Shown here: positions 7,497 to 13,422 of the stretch, piece after piece | Layout: the number at the start of each line of letters is the position of its first letter | Position numbering within the stretch: the first letter of the stretch is position 1 | DNA from: SZUA-229 sp041589175 | GTDB taxonomy: Bacteria > Pseudomonadota > Gammaproteobacteria > SZUA-229 | NCBI GenBank assembly: GCA_041589175.1 | Contig: JBFHWF010000053.1 | Location: 1-16,620 of the forward strand | Length of the DNA stretch: 16,620 nt | Direction of reading: 5' to 3' | The notes under the pieces: model-generated | Database searches by the model: none | Seen by the model: only the letters and a program-made list of their open reading frames with translations | Told to the model about the DNA's origin: nothing | Program-made: the position numbers and the translations under genes

Positions 7497-8854
7497 AAAC
7501 AGATCGTAAAACGCAACGCCAACATCGACTGCAACATGCGATCTTTATTGCACTATTACTCGCCTGTCTGGGTTTTGCGGGCTGGTTAAGCAATGCCTAT
7601 AACATACGCAGCGACTGGACCTCTGGTAGCCGCCACTCACTGAGCACAGACACACGACAACTCCTCGACACGCTGGACTCAGCAGTAACCCTTAGAAGTT
7701 ACCAGCCCGATGATCCATTACTACAGGCTGCAGTTAAGGAAATCCTGCAACGCTATAAACTGCACAAGTCTGACTTTGACTTTCAGATTATTAACCCTGA
7801 CATTCATGTAAACCAGGCAAAAAGCGATGGCATTACCAGTTATGGACAAACCGTTATTGAATATCGCGACCAACAGGAAAAAATTGCCACGCTAAATGAA
7901 GAAGCCTTAACTAACGCACTGCTGAGACTACAACGAGGAAAACACCAACGAATTGTATTTCTCACTCAACATGGTGAACGCAGTATCACCGACACTAGTC
8001 CGTCAGGTTACGCATTACTGGCGCAGCAATTACGACAGAAGGGCTTTGATCCCCAGCCCCTGTCTCTGCTACAACAATCCATTCATGCAGATGATTTACT
8101 GATCATCAGTAGTTTAGAGAAGCCGCTACTGCAAACGGAACAGGCACAGCTTCTGACACATATTGAGCAGGGTGGCAAACTGTTGTGGTTGCAGGACCCG
8201 ACGACTGACAACAAACTGTCATTCCTCAGCGACCTGCTGAGCATTGAGTTTATTCCTGGCACGCTGGTAGACGATAACGAGAAAGTCCAGCGCATGCTCA
8301 AGCTGGGTCATCCGGCGATAATTCCGGTACTTGAATATCGTATGCATCCTATTACACAAAAGATGCAGTACTTCACCCTGTTCACCACATCCAGCGCCAT
8401 TCGCCGACTGCAGCAAGACAGCGACTGGATCCATTCCGATCTACTCATCAGCTCTGATAGCAGCTGGGTGGAAACCAGCGACCTGCTGCCAGCGGTTCGC
8501 TTCGATAGTGGTGAAGATACTGCCGGCCCTCACAGCCTCGGTATGGCCCTGCAACGACAGATCACGATTAACGAGCAATCGACATCACAACGGGTTGTCG
8601 TTATTGGTGACAGTGATTTTCTTGCAAACAATCATCTCGGCCAGGGAGGCAATCTGGAATTCATCATTAAAGCCATTAGCTGGCTCAGTGAAGATGATGC
8701 GCTTATTCAGATCGCACCAAAGAATGCCCCGGACACACAGCTTACGCTAAGTCCCTCTATGGCAACTGGCATAAGCCTGTTGTTTCTGATCGGCCTTCCA
8801 GTCGGCCTGTTTATCTGCGGCCTGTTGGTATGGATACGCCGGCGACGCACATAA
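7493..8854 (+). CDS. GldG-like ABC auxiliary protein
   Basis: This 453-residue protein has a helix at about residues 14-32, a large soluble domain, and a second helix at about 425-446 followed by the basic tail WIRRRRT, so it probably spans the inner membrane twice with the bulk outside the cytoplasm. The soluble part matches the ABC-type uncharacterised transport auxiliary family: SLSTDTRQLLDTLDSAVTLR near the start, a KSDFDFQIINPD stretch, HQRIVFLTQHGERSI, DDLLIISS, QGGKLLWLQDP, and VVVIGDSDFLANN close to the end. The fold is like GldG/IFT52, without catalytic residues. ATGA overlap with the permease gene shows translational coupling. Its role with the exporter is unknown; it may link the permease to an envelope partner. 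Confidence 0.85.
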   Translation: MKTDRKTQRQHRLQHAIFIALLLACLGFAGWLSNAYNIRSDWTSGSRHSLSTDTRQLLDTLDSAVTLRSYQPDDPLLQAAVKEILQRYKLHKSDFDFQIINPDIHVNQAKSDGITSYGQTVIEYRDQQEKIATLNEEALTNALLRLQRGKHQRIVFLTQHGERSITDTSPSGYALLAQQLRQKGFDPQPLSLLQQSIHADDLLIISSLEKPLLQTEQAQLLTHIEQGGKLLWLQDPTTDNKLSFLSDLLSIEFIPGTLVDDNEKVQRMLKLGHPAIIPVLEYRMHPITQKMQYFTLFTTSSAIRRLQQDSDWIHSDLLISSDSSWVETSDLLPAVRFDSGEDTAGPHSLGMALQRQITINEQSTSQRVVVIGDSDFLANNHLGQGGNLEFIIKAISWLSEDDALIQIAPKNAPDTQLTLSPSMATGISLLFLIGLPVGLFICGLLVWIRRRRT

Positions 8855-8855
8855 C

Positions 8856-9698
8856 ATGAGCAAGGCCGGCAGAACCAACCTGATACTTCTTTCGGTACTG
8901 ATCGTACTGCTCAGTATTTTTTTCACTCATAAAAATCAAGCGCCCGTCGCAAGTAAGCTCACAGCATTATCCATTGATGACATTCACACTATTCGTATCG
9001 TTAAAACAGACGACAAAGATATTATTATTCAGAAAACTACAGATGCGTCCGCCCAACCACAATGGATGATGCTGCAGCCTTATTCACACCCCGCCCATGA
9101 CTTCCGCATACAGACACTACTATCGCTGGCTGAATATGAAGTCGACAGAACCTATGATACAGCCGGACTTTCACTTGCCGACTATGGACTCGAACCGCCA
9201 CGTGCACAGTTATATCTGAACGACACCCATATCGCTTTTGGAAAAACCAGTGCGGTTAACCACAAGCGATACCTGCATGTTGCAAGCGAACTATTTCTGC
9301 TTGAAGATAAAATCTTCCCGCTGGTAAGTGCACGGGCGAGTAGCTTGCTGTCACTGGAAATACTACCTTCAGATAGTGAAATCATCAGCCTGGACCTGCC
9401 CAGTATTAAAATCCGAAAACTTGATACGATTCACTGGCAACGCATACCCGATGCACTGAGTATCGACACCATGCATCAACTGTTACAACACTGGAAAACC
9501 GCACAGGCCTATGCCGTACACCCCTACCTCACACGCCAGAACACACAGAAAATACAACTGGTAACAGAACAACAAACATATGATTTTGAGCTTTATCGTG
9601 ATGACAGCAATTTTATACTGGCACTGCCAGCCACAGGCATTGAATATCATCTGCAAGCGACTCATGGCGCGAGATTACTAGGAAAACCTGATGCCTGA
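8856..9698 (+). CDS. DUF4340-type membrane-anchored protein
   Basis: The 280-residue product has one N-terminal helix (LILLSVLIVLLSIFF, residues about 8-22) and no signal-peptidase site that I can see, so it is likely anchored with the rest in the periplasm. The remainder shows DUF4340 features: LSIDDIHTIRIVKTD, a Trp before the LQPYSHPAH segment, LADYGLEPPRAQLYL followed by FGKTSAVNHKRYLHV, and LEILPSDSEIISLDL. Family function is unknown, but it regularly follows GldA/F/G-like genes. It starts one base after the GldG-like stop and its own end overlaps mutM by 8 bp, so mutM is expressed from the same message. Confidence 0.8.
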   Translation: MSKAGRTNLILLSVLIVLLSIFFTHKNQAPVASKLTALSIDDIHTIRIVKTDDKDIIIQKTTDASAQPQWMMLQPYSHPAHDFRIQTLLSLAEYEVDRTYDTAGLSLADYGLEPPRAQLYLNDTHIAFGKTSAVNHKRYLHVASELFLLEDKIFPLVSARASSLLSLEILPSDSEIISLDLPSIKIRKLDTIHWQRIPDALSIDTMHQLLQHWKTAQAYAVHPYLTRQNTQKIQLVTEQQTYDFELYRDDSNFILALPATGIEYHLQATHGARLLGKPDA

Positions 9699-10506
9699 AC
9701 TGCCCGAAGTCGAAACCTCACGCCGCGGAATCGAACCCCACATTCTAAATCAACGGGTGACATCCATCACCGTCAGGCAACGCAAACTGCGCTGGCCTGT
9801 ACCTCGTCAACTTGATCAGCAGCTACCTGGACAGCAAGTCACCCAGGTTGCACGGCGAGGTAAGTATATTTTGCTCTACACCGATGCTGGCACAGTGATT
9901 ATTCATCTTGGCATGTCGGGCAGCCTGCGGGTTCTTGACTCAGATAGTGCTGCAGACAAGCATGACCATATCGATATCAGCTTCGCCAACCAGAAAGTAT
10001 TACGCCTGAGAGATCCCAGACGATTTGGCTGCGTATTATGGACACTTAAAGATCCTGTAAAACATAAGCTCATCGCATCCCTTGGCCCTGAACCTTTATC
10101 AGATGAGTTCAATACGGAATACCTCTACCAGATATCACGAAAACGCCAGGTCGCCATCAAGACTTTTATTATGAATAGTCATATCGTCGTGGGCGTTGGC
10201 AATATTTATGCCAGCGAAGCCCTGTACATGGCAGGAATAAACCCGAAACGACAGGCGAGCAAAATTTCTCTTGCTCGTTATGATGCACTGGTATCTGCCA
10301 TTAAAACGGTGCTTCAGCGTGCAATCAAACAGGGTGGAACAACCTTGCGCGATTTTACACGCCAGGATGGAAAACCCGGTTACTTTCAGCAGCAACTGTC
10401 CGTCTATGGTCGAGCAGATCAACCCTGCAAACAGTGTGGCTCAGGCATTAAGCAATTTACCCAGGCACAACGCTCAACATTTTACTGCCCAAAATGTCAG
10501 AAATAA
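9691..10506 (+). CDS. mutM: Formamidopyrimidine-DNA glycosylase MutM (Fpg)
   Basis: MutM removes 8-oxoguanine and formamidopyrimidines from DNA and cuts the strand by beta,delta-elimination. The 271-residue protein is full length. Catalytic residues are present: PELPEVET with P2 as the Schiff-base nucleophile and E3, K58 in RRGKYILLY, the void-filling Met in LGMSGSLR, and DPRRFGCVLW. VVGVGNIYASEALY is the helix-two-turn-helix, and the C-terminal zinc finger is C246-X2-C249-X16-C266-X2-C269. AGGA lies a few bases before the ATG, inside the DUF4340 gene. It is the last gene of the ABC operon, an unusual setting compared with E. coli, where it follows rpmB-rpmG. Confidence 0.97.
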   Translation: MPELPEVETSRRGIEPHILNQRVTSITVRQRKLRWPVPRQLDQQLPGQQVTQVARRGKYILLYTDAGTVIIHLGMSGSLRVLDSDSAADKHDHIDISFANQKVLRLRDPRRFGCVLWTLKDPVKHKLIASLGPEPLSDEFNTEYLYQISRKRQVAIKTFIMNSHIVVGVGNIYASEALYMAGINPKRQASKISLARYDALVSAIKTVLQRAIKQGGTTLRDFTRQDGKPGYFQQQLSVYGRADQPCKQCGSGIKQFTQAQRSTFYCPKCQK

Positions 10507-10522
10507 TCCCATACGCTAAGAC

Positions 10523-10551
10523 TTGAAGCGCCAGGATGAATTCAGTATTTT
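10523..10551 (+). promoter_or_regulatory. Possible promoter of the small membrane peptide and macrodomain genes
   Basis: TTGAAG (10523-10528) and TATTTT (10546-10551) are separated by exactly 17 bp, each matching 4 of 6 consensus bases. The start would fall near 10558, about 25 bases before the ATG at 10583. The element lies after the mutM stop and would give the two downstream genes their own transcription. Confidence 0.4.
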
Positions 10552-10582
10552 ATATAGATCACAGATAAATACGGAATTTCAA

Positions 10583-10753
10583 ATGCCTGATAAGCAACAC
10601 AGATCCTCTGTCAACCTGGCTCAGGTTGCTGGCGCCACGCTATTTATCAGCCTGTTTATCGGTCTGATATTACTCGCCATTTTCTATCAACCCGATAATT
10701 CCTTCAGCAGCAATTTCTTCGATGATGTTGCTAACAAGATGCAATGGAAATAA
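10583..10753 (+). CDS. Small single-pass membrane protein of unknown function
   Basis: I do not recognise this 56-residue protein. It has a polar N-terminus (MPDKQHRSSVN), one strongly hydrophobic helix (about residues 14-35, core ATLFISLFIGLILLAIFY) and a short polar tail ending DDVANKMQWK. An open frame extends upstream to TTG at 10523, but the ATG at 10583 is preferred: GGAA lies seven bases before it, the length is compact, and the upstream part looks like promoter sequence. Its last ten bases overlap the start of the macrodomain gene, which implies coupled translation and is the main evidence that it is real. Confidence 0.6.
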   Translation: MPDKQHRSSVNLAQVAGATLFISLFIGLILLAIFYQPDNSFSSNFFDDVANKMQWK

Positions 10754-11271
10754 ATCTGAATGGTTTAACGCTGCTTATCATTCGTGATGACATCACGACA
10801 CGACACGTGGATGCCATCGTTAATGCAGCAAATAATTCGCTTCTTGGGGGAGGTGGTGTTGACGGTGCCATTCACCGAGCAGCCGGCCCACAACTGCTTG
10901 AAGAATGTAAAACATTGCACGGCTGCGCCACTGGCGATGCGAAAATGACTCGGGGCTACCAGTTACCCGCAGACTATGTTATTCACACCGTAGGACCTGT
11001 ATGGCAGGGTGGACATAACAATGAAGCACAATTACTGGCAAGCTGTTACAGAAATTGCCTGAAACTCGCACTTAAACAGTGCATCAGCAGTATTGCCTTC
11101 CCAGCCATCAGCTGCGGTGTCTATGGCTACCCGATAAACCAGGCCGCACAAATTTGCATTAATGAAATACAGCTTTTCAGTCATGCACCCGGCTCAGTTA
11201 AACATATTGAACTTATCGCTTTTAATGAAGACGTGATTCAGTCATACAAGGCCATCACAACCACACTATAA
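10744..11271 (+). CDS. Macrodomain protein, YmdB-like O-acetyl-ADP-ribose deacetylase
   Basis: The 175-residue protein is a single macrodomain about the size of E. coli YmdB and very similar to it. Ligand-loop motifs are clear: GDIT-equivalent RDDITTRHVDAIVNAAN (residues 14-30), the glycine-rich LLGGGGVDGAIHRAAGP (33-49) with Asn and Asp residues used for catalysis in MacroD-type enzymes, YVIHTVGPVWQGG, and FPAISCGVYGYP near the distal ribose site, where Cys stands for the more common Thr. Such proteins bind ADP-ribose and remove acetyl or ADP-ribosyl groups; YmdB also modulates RNase III. It begins within the preceding small gene and no ribosome binding site stands out, so coupling is likely. 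No ADP-ribosyltransferase or sirtuin gene is next to it. Confidence 0.92.
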   Translation: MEINLNGLTLLIIRDDITTRHVDAIVNAANNSLLGGGGVDGAIHRAAGPQLLEECKTLHGCATGDAKMTRGYQLPADYVIHTVGPVWQGGHNNEAQLLASCYRNCLKLALKQCISSIAFPAISCGVYGYPINQAAQICINEIQLFSHAPGSVKHIELIAFNEDVIQSYKAITTTL

Positions 11272-11329
11272 GTCTTATTTTTCATTTAAATTAACTACTT
11301 ACTGTCTACTTTTAATCCCTGCTCAAATT

Positions 11330-11358
11330 ATTACAAGTCGTTTTACTACCATTATAAT
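11330..11358 (+). promoter_or_regulatory. Likely luxR promoter
   Basis: A perfect TATAAT lies at 11353-11358, with ATTACA (4 of 6) at 11330-11335 and a 17-bp spacer. Start near 11365 leaves a leader of about 70 bases before the luxR ATG. No lux-box-like dyad was found close by. Confidence 0.55.
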
Positions 11359-11436
11359 TAGACACCTGTCACACTCTGGGTTAAATTTGCTGTGCTAGAC
11401 TCATTTAGTACCCCAGTTAAGCGGTAATTCCAGCAA

Positions 11437-12183
11437 ATGAACTTAAACGCCCCGAGCGAGTTTCAGGAACTCATACGACAATGTATATCTGCAAATACGG
11501 TTGAGGAAATTCACCAGATTTGCAGCATAGCCTGTGATCAGTTCGGTTTTGATCAGTTCATGTATGGCAGTCGTGTACCGACTTCTTTTGTACGTCCGCA
11601 ATTAATACTCATTAGTGGTTATCAGCAAGACTGGTGGGATCACTATAACCAGAATAATTACCTTAAAATCGACCCGGTTGTAGACTATTGCACTAAAAGC
11701 ACACTACCGGTTCAATGGCACCAGCTCGATATAACGGGTCGTCATAATAAAACGGCACGTCAACTAATGCAGGAGTCAGCTGATTTCGGTTTAAGTAGCG
11801 GAATCAGCCTGCCTGTACACACACCGAATGGCGAATTTGCAATGTTAAGCTTTGCTTCAGATCGCGACTGCCAGTCTGACGAAAACCGCATCACCAACCT
11901 GAATCCACAACTGATGATGCTAGCCTATCATGTACATGAAGCATCCATGCGAATTTTCAGAGAACAGAAAGAAGATTCTGAACCTCTGACACGTCGTGAA
12001 AAAGAATGTCTGCTATGGGCTGCAGAAGGCAAGACTTCGGACGAAACCTCAATGATCATGCACATTGCAGAGAGTACAGTACGCTTTCATCTCAATAATG
12101 CTGCTCGTAAACTCAATGTACACAATCGCAGACACGCCATTGCAAGGGCCATCTGTCTGGGCGAAATCACCCCCCTCCTTTAG
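11437..12183 (+). CDS. LuxR-family acyl-homoserine-lactone receptor and regulator
   Basis: This 248-residue transcription factor has an autoinducer-binding domain (about residues 20-165) and a C-terminal LuxR-type helix-turn-helix (about 180-245). The six pocket residues of the family are all present with TraR spacing: W66, Y70, D79, P80, W94 and G122 (TraR W57, Y61, D70, P71, W85, G113). That makes it a likely true AHL receptor rather than an unrelated LuxR-HTH protein. The DNA-binding part reads LTRREKECLLWAAEGKTSDE, then STVRFHLNNAARKLNV with the conserved recognition helix. It stands directly before luxI in the same direction, the usual cognate arrangement. The Shine-Dalgarno is weak (GCGGTAA upstream of the ATG). 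I leave the symbol empty because the species-specific name is unknown. Confidence 0.93.
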   Translation: MNLNAPSEFQELIRQCISANTVEEIHQICSIACDQFGFDQFMYGSRVPTSFVRPQLILISGYQQDWWDHYNQNNYLKIDPVVDYCTKSTLPVQWHQLDITGRHNKTARQLMQESADFGLSSGISLPVHTPNGEFAMLSFASDRDCQSDENRITNLNPQLMMLAYHVHEASMRIFREQKEDSEPLTRREKECLLWAAEGKTSDETSMIMHIAESTVRFHLNNAARKLNVHNRRHAIARAICLGEITPLL

Positions 12184-12195
12184 CTAGCTTATCCG

Positions 12196-12207
12196 CCTGA
12201 CATCAGG
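12196..12207. repeat. 12-bp inverted repeat after luxR
   Basis: CCTGA (12196-12200) and TCAGG (12203-12207) form a perfect dyad with a 2-base centre, 13 bp after the luxR stop. It is too short for a standard 20-bp lux box, but the CCTG/CAGG flavour is similar. Its role is unknown. Confidence 0.35.
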
Positions 12208-12210
12208 AAC

Positions 12211-12239
12211 TTTACCCATAGAAAATCTATACGGGTAAA
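12211..12239. repeat. Long imperfect inverted repeat in the luxR-luxI spacer
   Basis: TTTACCC (12211-12217) pairs with GGGTAAA (12233-12239), and ATAG (12218-12221) with CTAT (12227-12230); two bases bulge on the right arm and the loop is 5 bases. No T-run follows (TGCTTT), so it is a poor intrinsic terminator for luxR, though a weak one cannot be excluded. Alternatively it is an operator or an mRNA-stabilising structure. Confidence 0.5.
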
Positions 12240-12302
12240 TGCTTTACTCAGCTGTATGTTCTTTAACGTCCTGAAACGGAGCTTACATACCCCACGTAAC
12301 TA

Positions 12303-12322
12303 ACCTAGCACATCTGATAGTT
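12303..12322 (+). promoter_or_regulatory. Candidate lux box upstream of luxI
   Basis: ACCTAGCACATCTGATAGTT fits the general LuxR-family pattern NNCT-N12-AGNN and has 7 of 10 symmetric base pairs. Its centre (12312.5) lies about 34 bp before the centre of an extended -10 element at 12341-12349, the placement expected for an activator overlapping the -35 region. It partly overlaps a separate perfect 7-bp inverted repeat (GTAACTA 12296-12302, TAGTTAC 12318-12324). Binding by the adjacent LuxR is inferred. Confidence 0.45.
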
Positions 12323-12332
12323 ACTCGCGTCT

Positions 12333-12370
12333 CCTCTTCCTGCTTTACTGTTTTCTGTAAAACAAAGAGG
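12333..12370 (+). promoter_or_regulatory. Hairpin that can hide the luxI ribosome binding site
   Basis: CCTCTT (12333-12338) is the exact complement of AAGAGG (12365-12370), the core of the luxI Shine-Dalgarno. An inner stem of TTTAC (12344-12348) with GTAAA (12357-12361) closes an 8-base loop. RNA that begins upstream could fold this way; RNA begun at the predicted local start near 12356 would lack the left arms. The structure is visible; regulation by it is inferred. Confidence 0.4.
12341..12349 (+). promoter_or_regulatory. Candidate extended -10 of the luxI operon
   Basis: TGC followed by TTTACT (12344-12349) is an extended -10; the -35 position (12321-12326, TTACTC) is poor, as expected for an activator-dependent promoter. 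The start would be near 12356, giving a leader of about 20 bases that still contains the AGAGGTGA ribosome binding site. Confidence 0.4.
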
Positions 12371-12376
12371 TGATGT

Positions 12377-12994
12377 ATGAATTCGATAACGATTGATAAT
12401 GCTAGCAGTTCCAGATTTTCTCCTTACCAGCTTCACTCGATGTTCAAGCTACGTGGTGAAGTTTTTGATGGACGACTGGGTTGGGATGTAACCTGTATCG
12501 ATGGTAAGGAACGGGATGAGTTTGATAACCTTGATCCTGTCTATATGTTATCAAGCAACTACCGTAATCAGATTGAAGGCTGCTGGCGCCTGCTACCGAC
12601 AAAAGGCCCGTATATGCTGAAAGACGTGTTTCCACAGTTATTGAGAGGCGAAGAATTACCTGAAGACGAACATTACTGGGAACTGAGTCGACTCGCTGTA
12701 TCTCCACGACAACAACACTACAGGATGAAAGCAAACTTAAACGAGGTCACTTTTGATATGTTTCGACATGTTTATGATTTTGCGATTGAAAACAACATAC
12801 AGCGGTACGTCGTTGTTACCAGCGCTGCTATTGAACGCCTGTTGCGACAGGTTGGCATTCCAACACAACGCTTTGGTGACGGAAAATTAACTCGCATTGG
12901 AAAAGTGTTATCTGTCTGCATCTGGGTCGATATCAACGAACAGTTCAGACAGGCTGTTTACCCCGACTACACACTGCAAAAGGATGTCGCATGA
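12377..12994 (+). CDS. LuxI-family acyl-homoserine-lactone synthase
   Basis: The 205-residue enzyme makes N-acyl-homoserine lactones from S-adenosylmethionine and acyl-ACP. All nine residues conserved across the family are found, each one position later than in LuxI: R26, F30, W36, E45, D47, D50, R71, F85, E102 (with R105 of the WELSR motif). The segment LRGEVFDGRLGWDV holds the first three; YVVVTSAAIERLLRQVG is the acyl-chain side. Acyl length cannot be deduced. AGAGGTGA (12366-12373) before the ATG is the strongest ribosome binding site of this block. Its stop overlaps the next gene by ATGA, so it leads an operon that continues into a receiver-like protein and a c-di-GMP enzyme. The species-specific symbol is unknown. 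Confidence 0.95.
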   Translation: MNSITIDNASSSRFSPYQLHSMFKLRGEVFDGRLGWDVTCIDGKERDEFDNLDPVYMLSSNYRNQIEGCWRLLPTKGPYMLKDVFPQLLRGEELPEDEHYWELSRLAVSPRQQHYRMKANLNEVTFDMFRHVYDFAIENNIQRYVVVTSAAIERLLRQVGIPTQRFGDGKLTRIGKVLSVCIWVDINEQFRQAVYPDYTLQKDVA

Positions 12995-13422
12995 ATATAC
13001 TCACAGTTGGATTACCCAAACCATCCATACATATGCTAGATCAGCTCTGTTGTAATAGTAGCAATCACATTCTGCATATTGATGATAGAAAGCGTGCGCT
13101 TTCAACATTACGTGAAATTCGTAACTACTGGGACTGGATTATCCTGCAGGGATCTGACAACCCTGCAGACTGGAAATCCATTCTCTGCAGCATCAATTCG
13201 AATGCCGTGCGCTCACAAATCACCGTTCTGTCTCACCATATAGATGGCACACGTCTGAAAACCCCGGTATGTAGCATGCACTCAAACAAACAGGGCAAGC
13301 TCTCTGTTTCACACTGTGCGATGCAGAATATCCTGCAACAGGAGCACTCGACGATTATGGATGATATTAAAACAGACGAAACATCACCCATAGTGTTTGA
13401 GTATCATGCACCATGCAGATAA
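12991..13422 (+). CDS. Unknown protein, possible phosphorylation-dead receiver
   Basis: I do not recognise a family for this 143-residue protein. The first 85 residues alternate hydrophobic strands and helices as in a CheY fold: NILTVGLP, a helix with MLDQLC, HILHID, a helix with ALSTLREIR, WDWIILQGSD, a helix with WKSILCSI, and ITVLSHH. If so, the strand that should carry the phospho-acceptor Asp has Gln (Q53 in WIILQGSD, compared with LAILDIVMP in the next gene), and the N-terminal acidic pair is missing (PKP instead). The last 50 residues (LKTPVCSMHS onward) look less ordered. It has no signal peptide or membrane helix. It begins inside the luxI stop codon (ATGA), so it should be translated with luxI. 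The receiver assignment is an inference from pattern only. Confidence 0.7.
   Translation: MNILTVGLPKPSIHMLDQLCCNSSNHILHIDDRKRALSTLREIRNYWDWIILQGSDNPADWKSILCSINSNAVRSQITVLSHHIDGTRLKTPVCSMHSNKQGKLSVSHCAMQNILQQEHSTIMDDIKTDETSPIVFEYHAPCR

Noticed and set aside
10523..10582. TTG start adding 20 residues to the small membrane protein
   Set aside because: The TTG falls in a -35-like hexamer, has no ribosome site, and ATG 10583 has GGAA at good distance.
11364..11383. ACCTG-containing 20-mer upstream of luxR as a lux box
   Set aside because: Only the left half resembles a lux box; the right half has no matching symmetric bases.
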